Source of the DNA: Heterobilharzia americana
Taxonomy: Eukaryota; Platyhelminthes; Trematoda; Strigeidida; Schistosomatidae
Assembly (NCBI GenBank): GCA_944470555.2
Contig: OX104127.1
Span: 57,258,140 to 57,322,139 of the forward strand
Direction of reading: 5' to 3'
Length of the DNA: 64,000 nucleotides
The first letter of the stretch is position 1; the number at the start of each line of letters is the position of its first letter. The notes below the pieces were generated by a model. That model saw only the letters and a program-made list of their open reading frames with translations. It was not told the origin of the DNA and ran no database searches. Shown here in pieces: positions 11,575-23,620 of this stretch. The translations under genes and the position numbers were made by a program.

Positions 11575-12035
11575 TATTTTCAAGTACAGATTGCTGGTGA
11601 TATGCTGAACAAACTAAATGAATGCTCAGCTTTCAGTCCTTCCACAAGTGTCTGTGAATTCATGAATAGAATTGGAGTTGATATAAGAAGGGTAATTATC
11701 CAATTTCGACTAGTTCATTTAGCATGGGATATTGTATACTAATGCAAATGTGGCTGTAGGATAGTTCTTTTTCAGGACACCTTTCGTTCTTGTGTTTATT
11801 CTCGTGGACACTGAATCTGCCTTGAATGTACGGTATATAAATGCTTCTTCTTTCCAAAAGTTGGTTGTTCATTTCCTTCTATGTCTTCTTTCTCATACTC
11901 CATGATAAATCTTTTAGTATATCCATTTTCTTGTAAACATTTCACAATAATTTTTAGTTCTTCGTCTAACTTGTATATAGAACATAATTTTGTCACTTTG
12001 TTGTAAACTGTTTTGACTAAGATGTTCATGTAGGT
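11575..12035 (-). mobile_element. Penelope-like element, region between RT and endonuclease
   Basis: The minus-strand frame 11796-12029 reads VTKLCSIYKLDEELKIIVKC then LQENGYTKRFIMEY. This is the post-RT block of Penelope-like ORFs (ll.ra..lcS...l..El..i...L..NGYp..fi). Further along, a YPTATFALVYNI-like block and an ISTPILFMNSQT block follow in other frames, where the linker and GIY-YIG domain would be. The RTE insertion at 12060 directly abuts its 5' side. Confidence 0.55.
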
Positions 12036-12059
12036 GCCAGATCCATGTATCTTCTCTGT

Positions 12060-15000
12060 GGGTGATTTTTTGCAATCTGATCACCCGGTCCTTAGCCCGG
12101 GTAAACAGGGAAGGTTGGGCATCTGGCTAGCAACCCTTCCCATTTAAAACAAATCTAACCGCTAAAGAAACTTCAGAGCACAAACGAAATATAAAAAATA
12201 ATAACAAAATTATTCCTTGCTGGATTCGGAGAGGCAAAATGACGCTGGTTGGTGAAAGCCTTCGGGAAGCCAATTGGTCGGTGTTTCTGCTCTCGATGAA
12301 AGTAAAAGTAAACGTGGAGACATGGAATATCCGCACGATGTTTGAACCCAGCAAGACAGCCCAGATTGCAAATGAGATGAGAAGGTATCACATTGAATTG
12401 CTTGGAATATGCGTAAGCGGATGGAATGGGAGTGGACTCTCCAAACTGTCAACTAAAGAGTCAATAATCTACTCTGATATTGTCACCCAGATGACAACCA
12501 TTAGCACACTGAGGGAGTGGCTATCATGATGTCCCCAACAGCATCGAAGGCTCTCATGCAGTGGGAACCAACCTCCTCCAGGATCATGACAGCAAGGTTC
12601 AACTCAAAAGGAAGGAAGGTCACAATCATACAATGCTACGCACCTATAAATAATGCAAAGCAAGAGAAAAAGGAGGAATTCTACATACAACTTCAATCAA
12701 CACTGGACAAGACGTCAGTTGGTGATATCAAAATTCTAATGGGCAACATGAATGCCAAACTGGGAGGGGACAACACAGGAAGAGAACTAACCATGGGTTG
12801 AGAAGCGCTCGGTGAAATGAACGAGAATGGAGAATTGTTTGCAGAATTCTGTGCATTCAACAATTTGGTGATTGGAGGCAGTGTGTTCGAGCTCAAGGAT
12901 ATCCACAAAGCGACATGGATTTCACCAGGACACACTAAAAATCAGATCGACTTCATTTCAATCTGAAGAAAGTGGAGACGCAGCCTACTTGACACAAGGT
13001 CAAGAAGAGGAACAGATGTAGGTTCACACGACTATCTAGTGCAGGGAACCTATCTTCAAAATCGAGATGAAAGCCTTCAAAGAAGTTGATGATCTACAAC
13101 TGTTCAGTTTCAATACCCAGAACAGAAACTGAAGGACGAAAATACAAACGACATCATCATACAAGCCATCAGAATAAAATGGGAGATATTCAGGAACATC
13201 CCTGAAGAAACCTGTGTGGAAGAACACTGGAAGTCTTTGAGAGGGATGTGGAAAGAAACCTGCATAACCGTATTAGGAAGGAAGAAGAAAGAAGATAAGG
13301 AATGGATGTCGATGGAAACTTGGAAGCTGATAGAGTAGAGGAGGATGGTGAAGCAGAAGATAAACCAGTGTAAGGATGACCAACCTATAAAACACTACAC
13401 TGGACAAAGAAGTGAAGAAGAGTGTGTGCTAAAAAGACAAAAGACACTTTTGTGACACACTTGCAAATGGAGCAGTACAGGCTGCCGGCTGGTAAGAGAG
13501 ACCTGACAACATTGTATCAAATAACCAGGTTACTATCTGGGAAGAGATCAACACACATGAAACTAATAAAAGATGATGAAGAAAATTTAATTGCGAAAGA
13601 AGAGAAACAAAGGAAACGATGGGTTGACCACTTCAAAAAGCTCTTGAATCGACCACCACATTCACTTCGTCCAGAAATACCACCTGCAGCCGCTGAACTA
13701 CAAGTGAACATAAATTCGCCGACAAAAATGGAAGTCCTGAAAGCCATAAAGCTACTGAAATGCAGGAAAGCAGCAGGACCAGATGGAATCCCGCCAAAAG
13801 CACTGAAAACAGACGCAGAGACAGCAGCAGAGATGCTCACACCACTATTTCAGAAGGTATGGAAGGAAGGGAAGGTACCTGGCGATTGGAAGAAAGGTTA
13901 CCTTGTCAAAATCCTAAGGAAGGTAGACCTCAGTGTTTGCAAGGACTGGTGCAGAATCACTCTCCTGTCCACCCGAAGCAAGCAAAATATTAGGCCGCAT
14001 CATCCTGGGGAAACTAAAGGATGCACTGGATTCAGAAAGTACAAATCACGTGCAGGAAAAATTGCAACGCTACTCTACGCATCATCATAGAACAGAGTAT
14101 AGAATGGCAGTCAATTCTCTACCTCAACTTCATCAAGTTTGAGAAGGCCTTTGACAGCGTCGACCGAGAAGTAATTTGGAAACTGCTACTTCAACACTAC
14201 TGACTACTACAAACATTTATCAATCTCCTTCAACAACTATATGAAGACACCACATGCCAAGTAATTCACAATGGGAAGCTCAGTAATGCTTCTGAAGTGA
14301 AGACAGGAATGAAACAAGGCTGTCTACTATCACCCATGATATTCCTCATTGTAATGGACTGGATCATGCAACAAACATCTGTGAAGAGTGAGAAGAGAGG
14401 GATAAGCTGGACCGCGGAGAGGAACCTAGGAGAATTGGATTCAGCTGATGACTTCTGTCTAATGTCTCATGGCACAAACATGAAGATGTACAGGCGAAAA
14501 CTGACAAGTTGACAGAAGAGGCAGGTCAGCCAAAGAAGGTGGGACTTCAAGTGAATATAGAGAAGACGGAGGTGATGAAGATACACAACCAACGCCTCCA
14601 CCACCACCAACAACAACAAGCACCAATCAGCATCAACGGGAGAAATTTAAAGGAAGTAGCCTCTCCCACCTGTTCCAACTGCAGGCGGCACAGACGAGGA
14701 CGTCAAAGGCAGGATCGGAAAAGCAAGACAGGCATTCGTTAGCCTGAAACCAGTTTGGAGATCTACTGAGCTCAGCATGTGGAACAAGATTCAGATTTTC
14801 AACATCAATGTCAAGTCAGTGCTGCTACATGGTTCAGAGACTTGGCTCGTTACGAAAGGGATTTTCAACAAACTACAGATACTCATCAACAACTGCCTAC
14901 ATTGGCTTGTTACTGAAGATCAGATGGATGGCCAGAATAATAAGAATAAGCAACAAGGAACTCTGGCTGGTTAGCGACCAACCAACCGTGAAGCTATCGC

Positions 15001-15290
15001 TCATCAAATATGCACTTGGAGGAAGTGGATATGGACTGTGCATGCACTGAGAAGACCATGTGAGGACATCACGCTCCAGGCCAGGGCGTGTAGTGGACTC
15101 CAGATGGGAAGCGACGATTTGGGCGTCCGAGTGTGACATGGAGGAGATGGTGTGAGGAAGAAATGAGAGCTTGTGAGCAGTCGTGGAGCGATGTTCAAAA
15201 GTTTGCGGAGAACAGAGTGGAATGGAGACGTGCTACTGAATCCGTATGTTCCATTAGGAATTCAAGGGACAAATAATAAATAATAATAGG
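12060..15290 (+). mobile_element. RTE-type non-LTR retrotransposon, near full length, inactive
   Basis: It begins with a G/C-rich 5' region (CATCTGGCTAGCAACCCTTCC at 12120) and ends in a GGGACAAATAATAAATAATAAT tail, the trinucleotide type of 3' end usual for RTE. One endonuclease-RT protein is expected but is split over many frames. The endonuclease starts with VETWNIRTMF (from 12314) and continues around 12730-12760 with ILMGNMNAKLG. The RT follows: GPDGIPPKAL near 13776, motif A at 14129-14155, QGCLLSP near 14315, and motif C as SADD at 14441-14452. Motif A reads FIKFEKAFD: the first, catalytic Asp (seen as FIDFEKAFD in the 56 kb copy) is Lys at 14135-14137. The Phe/Tyr of FADD is also lost. 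It resembles the schistosome SR2/Perere-3 class as I remember it; the subfamily needs a search. Confidence 0.85.
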
Positions 15291-16064
15291 TCTACCAATT
15301 ATGTAGATATTTATGTTTCCAAGTAATTTTAATCCCAATATGGCAGTTATTGAAATAACGAATTAGATTTATGGTTTTTTTGTTGGAAAAAACACTACTT
15401 TTCTGAGTGATACCTAATTATTTCTTATGGTAGGCTTCATTCGAGCCAGCCAGCCAACCAGACTTATCATTCATACTAATCAACACTTATCTGAATGATT
15501 CTTATGCGAATTTAAACTTCAGAATGATAACAAATAGTAATTCACTAACCTTTATCAAGTTCTTACTGGGTCAATATCTAATAGGAACTTGGAGATAAAA
15601 CAGGTGAAACTGTCGAGTTCTACGGTACTTGATTTGCTTCTAAATGACCTTGAAAGTGACAATAAAGAAATGGTTATTTCTTTCTAATTTATTAATACAA
15701 AAGTTAAAGGGAATGAGGTTTAATAGTAATCCATCTAACCTTTTGACTGCTCTTCTTTATGTATAAAATAAAAGTCAGTATGACTGTATGACGTTAAACG
15801 GTCTACACTGTGATAAAAGATGTAAATAAGATCTTGAAGTGACCCCACATCATCTCTTCAAAGATTGTGATTGTAATCAAGAGTTTCGAAGCATTAAAAG
15901 CTATTTAATTAGCAGTAACAATTGTATATTATCAACGCATTAGTGGACTCATACGCTGGACGCTGGACAAAGAGGCCAGTAGTAAGTGACTTATTGCTAA
16001 TATCGATGAACTCAAAGTAAATGGAACACAGGTTTACATCTTTAAGTGAGTCTGAGCTATGTAT

Positions 16065-16215
16065 GCCTTGCAGATGAATGTTTGAGGGAGAGATGAAAGC
16101 TTCTACGCAGCCATGGAGCCAAGTTGAATAGACTTTAGAGAAGAGAGTGAAATGGCGACGTGATACTGACGTTGTATGGTTCCACTAGGAACTCAGTGCA
16201 CAAATAATAAAAAGT
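16065..16215 (+). mobile_element. Solitary RTE 3' tail
   Basis: AGAGATGAAAGCTTCTACGC, AGCCATGGAGCCAAGTT, GAGAAGAGAGTGAAATGGCG and CCACTAGGAACTCAGTGCAC followed by AAATAATAAA match the last ~150 bp of the RTE copies at 15.2 and 57.8 kb. This is extreme 5' truncation, a normal outcome of target-primed insertion. Confidence 0.75.
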
Positions 16216-17032
16216 AATGAAATTAAGTGGACTCTATGAGATAATCACAGTTTAATAGTCTGGTGTTATTCATAGTGAATAATGAAGATCTAGGTAACGG
16301 TCAGATTTGGTCCTGAAGCCTTTGGGTAACCAGGTCGAACTCATGATTATTAACAAGATATCACCTAAAATGAATACGTATTGGTTTAATTCAGTTCAAG
16401 TAACATTAACACCATAAGCTCTGAAATAAAAAAAATATCACAGAGAAAGAAGTACAACTCAAATGAAGAAGAAAAACAGAAAGTGATAAACAGAGGAGAC
16501 AAATACAAAAAGACCATAAGTAACACGATGCTAATGGTCCATCAGATGATAAGATGTACACGCATCTTGACAATCATCTATTCATAAACCTCTCAATAAT
16601 TGTAACTCTAAGTGGAGCTTGTAATAACATGTACAACTCAGGAACTAAGGAATCCCAAGTCAGAACGAAACTACTCTCTGTTACTTCCGGCAAGTCTAAA
16701 TCTCTCAACATGGCCCAAAAGCCTAAGACTTCATGCACAGATCTCATGTTCTAGTCTGGTCGCTCCACGACCTTTGCTAGCCTAAACCTGCGCTACAATA
16801 AACTAGACAAACTCATGTCTATGATTACCTGGCATCTTTTCATATATTTCTAAGCAGAAAAAAAGCAAACTCAATTATAACAAACTAATACAATTGTACG
16901 AAAATTAATCAAATTGCAATATTATAAAGAAAACAATAACAACAACAACAAATAAAAATAGAATGTGACCCATTGTTTCCGTTAACAAAATATCATGAAA
17001 TAAATAAGTAGAATAAAGAAAATAAGTTTTAA

Positions 17033-17038
17033 TTTATT
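17033..17038 (-). terminator. Candidate poly(A) signal of gene M
   Basis: This is the first canonical AATAAA I find on the minus strand after the gene M stop, about 790 bases downstream. A 3' UTR reaching here would contain the whole (CTA)n array. Nearer variant signals cannot be excluded. Confidence 0.3.
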
Positions 17039-17417
17039 AACTACAAGAATAATACAACTGCATATAATTCAAAAGTATAATACACCATGTCATGGTGATA
17101 AATGTCTTATTCTCTTGATACATACATATTGAAGGCATTGAACACATTGAACAAGGTAAACCGGGCGGTAATATGAATGAAATCACAAACTATGATATTG
17201 TTTGTGTACATGGACGAATATATAGATACGTATACATTAATAATTAAAAGTAAATTCATTATGATAAAAAAAAGATGCCTATAAAAAAATAATTATTATA
17301 AAGCTTTAAAGTTATACAATACAAAAATGCTTCTTTTCAAGAAGAAACACACAAGTATAACGATGAAATAGACTGACATAAGTCGTGATAAAAACAAAGC
17401 TAACTAGTCTTTTTTGT

Positions 17418-17805
<388 letters not shown>

Positions 17806-17828
17806 TGAGTTATTCAATGATTATAACT

Positions 17829-18376
17829 TTATGTGGAGTGAATAATGTTAGTCGATTGTAATACATGTGAATATGTCTCATGTTGAATAGGATAATTATC
17901 AGCTACCAGATCGAAACGGTGTTTACAATCACATTCATCGATATTACTATTAGTAGATGATGTTAGAAAAGGCAGAGTAGTGACAGTGTCACACATAGTT
18001 GATTGTCTTTTTACTCGATAACTATTGTTTAAATGAATTGATTTTGATCTTTTTATCGCATTGATTGTATCTAAACACGCTTGAATAGCATGACAATTTT
18101 GGATTACTTCTAGTGGATTAGCGTCTGCATCTAGTTTAACTGTTAAATGCTTAATTGTATTCAATATTTTAATGAGTATATCATATTGAATTTGGTTGTA
18201 TAATAGATAATCATCATTTTGAATTGATGTAAGCAAACTGTTTGATGAATTCAACATTGAAGTACACCTAGAATGTATAGTTTCATTATCTTTCGATTGT
18301 ATTGTTTGACTAAATGATTCATATGTATTATTATAAGGTGAAATAGGTGTGTAACACGGAGATTTTCTATTGAGAA
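17829..18376 (-). CDS. Gene M, terminal exon (unrecognised protein)
   Basis: A textbook acceptor (TTTCCTTTTTACACTTCCAG) precedes the exon, which ends in TAA at 17829-17831. It owes one base to the upstream exon (phase 1), exactly what the exon at 42486-42752 supplies. It encodes 181 complete codons. Its opening is Ser/Asn-rich (SPCYTPISPYNNTYESFSQ). A likely helical middle follows, with LYNQIQYDILIKILNTIKHL, VKLDADANPLEVIQNCHAIQ and ACLDTINAIKRSKS, and then a polar tail with paired Cys (DECDCKHRFD). The spacing of Leu/Ile in the middle suggests a helical bundle or coiled coil. The open frame continues upstream through the acceptor into a SINE, so I take the splice site as the true exon start. 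No catalytic motif is seen and the family is unknown to me. Confidence 0.75.
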
Positions 18377-18504
18377 CTGGAAGTGTAAAAAGGAAATTCG
18401 AAAGATAAATTATCTTGTAAATTACTATATATATATATATGTGAAGACCTTGGGTGATAGTCGCGCTATATCGTGAACTGACAGAAGTTAGAAATTGTAA
18501 ACCA

Positions 18505-18685
18505 CTGGGAACCGTCGCAGTAGCTAAATGGTTAACGCGTTCGCCGTGAAACCTTAATGTCCTGGGTCCGATCCCTAGGTGGGTCGGGGGTACGTATTGC
18601 TGAGGGGTCCCGTGCTGCGACGAGACAGCAGTCAAGTGCTCTTGGGCTTTCAATGGTTCCCCAACTGATATCACTGCATGATGAA
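18505..18685 (+). mobile_element. SM-alpha-like SINE with tRNA-like head
   Basis: The A-box-like TAGCTAAATGGTTAACGCG and the B-box-like GGGTCCGATCCC lie about 35 bases apart, as in a tRNA-derived pol III promoter. A hammerhead-like segment follows: TGCTGAGGGGTCCC, a loop, then GACGAGACAGCAG. The ribozyme core shows CTGAGGG instead of CTGANGA and GAGA instead of GAAA. It sits about 130 bp upstream of the last gene M acceptor, in antisense. Confidence 0.7.
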
Positions 18686-21204
18686 TACTACTTGTAAAAT
18701 AAATATGTCATATTGAAGTGGATAGTAAGAGATTTCTACTTCTCAATACTTCTACACAATGGATACAAACCGTAAGATAAACATAAATCCCATGATATTC
18801 TAAACATCAGACTGACATATTTTAGAGACTTCTCAGGAAGACTACTCAACAGTACGCAATGAATACTACCTTAAAAATGAAATCAGCGTATGCTTTAAGA
18901 TGAGTGTCACGAAGTTTCCAAAAGAAGTTATGACTTCTGAGGTCAATCAGTTGGAAGTGAAACAAATTTCACTCCAGAACCTTGGTGCATAGTCACGTTA
19001 CATAACAAATTGGTAGGAGTACTAAAATATGAGTTAACCGCAAGACCTGAAGGTTCTGCTAGAATGAAACATCTGTTCAATGCTATGGCGGTATAAGAGC
19101 TGTTCGTGCGACCTGTTTCTTTATATGTCTACTCATAAACGATGATGTTTTTCTGTCTCTCTATTTGTAGAATTGTTTTTTTCCCCCAGATACTTGATGC
19201 TATGTTCATCTAGTTGTCTTTGCAAATACACATTTCAATTAGTATCACAATGAGATGTGATATAATCACCTGTCTAGTCATGAGGGTTTATGCTACACCA
19301 TGGATTTTGTCTTCTTCGGAATAATAACTTTTGATACATACTACTGTATTTCGATAACTTCGGTAAGTCTGTCTTAAAAGTATACTGTTCGATTCCCTTC
19401 TATATGATAGTATAATGTACATATCTTTTTCTTTACAGAATACTGAATAAATCGCGATGTTGAATCATTGCTTCATTGACCGATCAGTCTGACGGAATAT
19501 GTATATATTGAAATTTCATGAGGATCTTAGGGATTTATTGATTTCAAGTTGATATTGATTAGGAACTGGCTGGGATCAGTCTGAGAACCTCTGAAAAGCT
19601 GAGAGTACTGAACAGATGATTCATCCCTGTATAGGACCCCTGTTCGGTTTAAAAAAAAAAGAGAGAAAAAGGATCAAATGGGATGACGAACTAAGTCAGA
19701 CTTTCTTCACTTGTTAGTTCAATCGAGGTGATCGGGAAGTGAGCCTGCTTCACCTGGATTTTACGCTTGTTGACACTCGTCATTATAGTATATCTCAAAC
19801 CTTGAAAGAACCAATTTCCCTTCTTGGATTTAGATGAGCTACAAGTGTCATCTTATAGGAGAGGAATGGATACATTCACTAGTCCATTGACAGTAACTGA
19901 TTTCATGCTGTGTAGTCCTGAGTCCCTAATGAACTCTATGGACCATGTCTGGAATGCAGCAGACGTTATTTGATAAGTGACAACCATCATAAAGTTTTTA
20001 ACACGGTCTTATTATCCGTTGGTACTCATGTGGATCTAGGAATTTTAACCTCTTGATATCGCACCTGTGGTCCGAACCCTGGTCACCCAGTCTCATAACC
20101 TGTGACATTACCACCGAGGTATTCGAAAACCCACTAGTGGCCTGTAGTACTGGCTTGTATATATATTGATTGGCCACGGGAGAGCGATAGATTTCATGTT
20201 AGCAAGTCCTGAGGGCTAACAGAATTCTCTCGATCATTTCTCAATATACCAAGTATACTAGAGAACTCAGTCCGTCAGTGTAGTTTGATAACTGTTATTA
20301 GTAAGTTGGAGATAAACAAGAGGAACCTTTTGATTTTGTTAGGTGCAAAACACACACAAAGACAATCCTTATTAACTTCCATTTTAGGCTAGATTTTGTT
20401 ATGATTTCAAAACTGCTATGTGGTAAGACCATCAAAGATGCACGAATGTCAAGTGTCAGACATCAACATTCAACAAATTTCTAGTTGATTCCCCACCTGA
20501 CTAATTAATGGAGAATACGTGATGGATGTGTAAAAACGTGTATTGGGGTCGAAAAATTGAAGGCCCAAAAACAAAGGAAGATATATCTAATATATAAATA
20601 CTTGGCTGTTTGAAATCATTCTTTTGATTGGCTGATCCACAGTCTGTCCGTCTAACTATAGACGTGATCACATGAAGTACACTTTGATTGGTTGCTCTCC
20701 AGACTAGTCTCTTCTCTCGATCCCCCATTGGTCAAATATTGCTTCCAATCATTTGTTGACGTAATCACCTTCACTCCTCCAATCAGACACCAAATACGTC
20801 TGAATATCATACAGACAGACCAAAAGCAAAGGAAGTGAAAAACGTAGTGCTATTTTTCTAGTAACCAAAACTACTTTTACTGCCATTTACTTATTGAAGC
20901 CAGAATTTTTCTTGGTACCGTTTTAGAATTGTGCATGATCATTTGTGAAAGCATTTTAAAGGTGTTACATTGATCTTAGTGACTTACAGTGAAATTCAAG
21001 ACGCTTATTTCGTCCCATTTGGAACTCGTCAGCCGGATGTACCTGCACCACCTTGAGTGATGCTGTTCCCTCTGAGACTAGAACCCAGTACCCATCGATT
21101 CAACCCCGAAAAGGTGTATGGTAAACCTCTGTGTCCACTTCAAAACGTTCAACATATTTCAAGATCTTCAAGGAAAATACTATTCGATTTGAAGGTTTCT
21201 GAAG
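18686..21204. other. Intron of gene M, mostly unassigned
   Basis: No exon is supported. A possible second kind of tRNA-like repeat lies at 20025-20150 (minus strand, with GACCAGGGTTCGGACC as a B-box candidate). The rest shows no recognisable element. Confidence 0.4.
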
Positions 21205-21390
21205 GATTGATTGGTTGATTTCAAGGTAGTGTTTATTACAGATTGATATCAGTTCGAGAACCCCTAAAAACTGTTTCATCCCAGCATGAGACTTTTTATC
21301 AATGTGAATCCACGATCCCATGAGAGATCAAACCCAGGACGTTTGGTTCTCGTGGTGGGCACGTCACCTTCCAACCGCTGGGTCAGAATC
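21205..21390 (-). mobile_element. SM-alpha-like SINE, best-kept hammerhead half
   Basis: On the minus strand the B-box-like CCTGGGTTTGATC is followed by GGATCGTGGATTCACATTGA, then TAAAAAGTCTCATGCTGGGA and TGAAACAG. Stem II (TCTCA/TGGGA) and the GAAA core are present, while the CTGANGA core is degraded to TTGATAA. The tail AACTGATATCAATCTGTAAT is shared with the copies at 18.6 and 63.3 kb. Confidence 0.65.
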
Positions 21391-21599
21391 CAGTTATCCA
21401 TATTTTGCTACTTTTTTAAATTCGTGACACAACGCGATCACCATTCACTGACATTTGTGAGTATTGTTCCTCACGTCAGACCTGACTGACTCCGAAGGTC
21501 ACAACTTCTCATTAGAACTCCAGAAAATCAATCTCCAGACATGTCACTGATAGGCACCAAATAGTAATTCAATAAGACGGTTTTTGAAGATTGGTCGAC

Positions 21600-22260
21600 T
21601 TCAGGATAGCATTCATCGCGAGCTGAGATAAGTTAGAGAACCGTTGTCTTTGATAGATCAGTGACCGATGAAATCTCTGGATGGATACAAAAGGCTCTTT
21701 TGGCTTTTACCAATTTACTCCATTTGTAGAGCCACAGAGATATCGGATTGTCGGTTAAGGGTCGCGTGTACTTCACAGAAGTCCTCTCTGTTCTACTGTA
21801 TGGTTGTGAAATATGGGCATTAAAGGTAAAAGAAACCAAAAGGCTTCAAATGTTTGACCGCAGTCATCTTAGAGGCATAGGCTGCGTTTCGTGGTGTCAC
21901 CATATGAGTAACACAGAAGTCAGGTATTGAGATTTTGGGGAGAAGAGGTAAGACAGTTGATGCGATTGTGAATCTTCACTGACTGAGATGGCTGGGACAT
22001 GTGTGATATGTGCCTGACTAAGGTCTAACTCGTCACCGAAGTAAGTTCAGACTGGAAAACGACTTGGGGTGGCCAAACTAAATCATGACACCAATCCATG
22101 AAATCCTTAACCGTTCGTTATAGCCATATGGGTTGGTTGGGGTCCGTCGGAGACTCTAGGTGATATGGCCCAGAACCGATGTCAGTGGCACAAATGTATA
22201 CACACATTAACCTCATGCTAACCGCTATATTTAATCTCATCATTTCCTCACTACCCTTAA
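21600..22260 (+). mobile_element. CR1-like element, RT C-terminal part and 3' end
   Basis: Plus-strand frames give GRVYFTEVLSVLLYGCEIWA, KETKRLQMFDRSHLRGI, VSWCHHMSNTEVRY and then the MAQNRCQW-type ending (GATATGGCCCAGAACCGATG at 22161). Frameshifts and stops are frequent. It is tail-to-tail with the minus-strand copy at 22950-23620. Confidence 0.7.
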
Positions 22261-22289
22261 CTCTCTTTTACTACTTTCCACTTCTTTTA

Positions 22290-22490
22290 ATGAAGGGCTG
22301 TGGTTCGACCGATGAAGCAGTGGATAGGTAAAGATTTTCCCCACGGAAACGTAAGTGACAAGGCGGGCGTATTAAGAACACATCAAGAAAGAAGCCGAAG
22401 AGGAAATGAGGCACATTATGCAATAGACTGTCTTATTGCAAGGTGTACCATATTTAACGACTACTGTAACACATTTTATCGCCAATAAAC
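22290..22490 (+). repeat. Unclassified interspersed repeat, copy 1
   Basis: The block GATTTTCCCCACGGAAACG, then ACATCAAGAAAGAAGCCG, AGGAAATGAGGCACATTA and ATAGACTGTCTTATTGC recurs in the same orientation at 25760-25895 with point changes. It carries no recognisable coding motif. It may be the untranslated part of an element described elsewhere in the window. Confidence 0.5.
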
Positions 22491-22949
22491 ATTCCTTCTT
22501 TCTTCTCTGTCTTCTCATTCCCTTCACTATGACTACCATAACGTTCATAACAGGGAGCCATAACTAAACATACAGTAACTACTTTCGTTTTTACCCTCTA
22601 ATGACTTCCGTGTGAATATTTGTAGTAAGTAGTATCTTTAGTATGATAATAAAATTTTAACACAAGTAGACACAAACTACTAACAACCCAACAGTTTCAA
22701 CACAATACAATATCATCATTCTATATTATACGGGGCTTATTGATTCACATCCAAAAAACTGTTTTCACGCACAAGTATGGAAATACAAGGAACATGGATA
22801 TTATCACTACTACAACCACAGTGAGTATGCAAATTGGTGTTAAAAGAAGGCAGCTGTAATGACATATACATATGGGATACACCTTAGTCATTTTTTCTAA
22901 ATAACAGGTCTGACAGACAAAACCAGCGTAGAACTGCACCTTTCAACAC

Positions 22950-23620
22950 TCCTTGTATCAAAAGTCAGGCTTCATGGACTGGTATCATGTCTAGGTCTGG
23001 TAATCTGAGCCTTCTCCCAACCCAGCCTAACTTCGCCTAACACTGCATATCAAGTTGCAGCCTGTACAACACATGTCCAATCTATCTTAGTCACTGAAGG
23101 TTCATGAATCATCGACCACCTTCTCTTCATTCGATATTATTCACATGGTGGTTCTACTAAACGCCAGCGATACTAAGAAGACACCTATGGTCAAAAACCT
23201 GTAGTCTTTTCATACATTCTGCTTTGAATGGCCATGCCTCATAGCCATATAACAAGACATAATAAACGGCAGAGTACAATTCTCGTCTCGTAGCAAATAG
23301 TAGGAAATTTCACCAGTCGGCATCAGAGAATATCAGACAAGCCTTCTGTATCCGAGCTGAAATTTCATCAGCGACCGGTCCGTTCTGTGTGATTCAACTT
23401 CCCGAACTCGTGGAGCAGTTAAGATATTCTACAACCTCACTCCATATAATCAAACTGGGAGTACCTTCAGACCAGTTCTGGAGCATCATTGCTTAGTTGA
23501 CCAGTGCAAAACGCATTTTAAGCAGACAGCGTCTTCATTTTGAAGGACAACGTCATCTGGGTACTAAAGGCTAACAAGATGCCCTCCAGGGAGTGAGTCT
23601 ACCCTTGCAATGTTAGAGAT
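22950..23620 (-). mobile_element. CR1-like element, RT C-terminal part
   Basis: Minus-strand blocks in order: a CCAGAACTGGTCTGAAGGTA (QDW-type) region near 23480, SDEISARIQKA-like sequence near 23360, YGYEAWPFKA-like sequence near 23230, and LRWLGHVL-like sequence near 23080. It is degraded with many frame breaks and is the opposite-strand partner of 21600-22260. Confidence 0.6.

Larger units (their letters stand above)
15291..17417. other. A/T-rich intergenic sequence beyond gene M
   Basis: Apart from the RTE tail at 16065-16215 I see no gene. The stretch 16380-17400 is strongly A-rich on the plus strand and contains the likely 3' UTR of gene M, read on the minus strand. Confidence 0.4.

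Noticed and set aside
18505..18600. Possible tRNA gene (A and B boxes)
   Set aside because: The boxes are followed by a hammerhead-like segment and the same layout recurs as dispersed copies; no acceptor-stem pairing. It is a SINE head.
17829..18674. Reading the full 281-codon open frame as one exon
   Set aside because: The part above 18376 is antisense SINE and (TA)n sequence; a strong acceptor at 18377-18378 with the right phase defines the exon start.
22745..22939. Minus-strand ORF with a hydrophobic, membrane-like stretch
   Set aside because: A single short frame in A/T-rich intron, no splice borders that fit gene M phases, no homology recognised.
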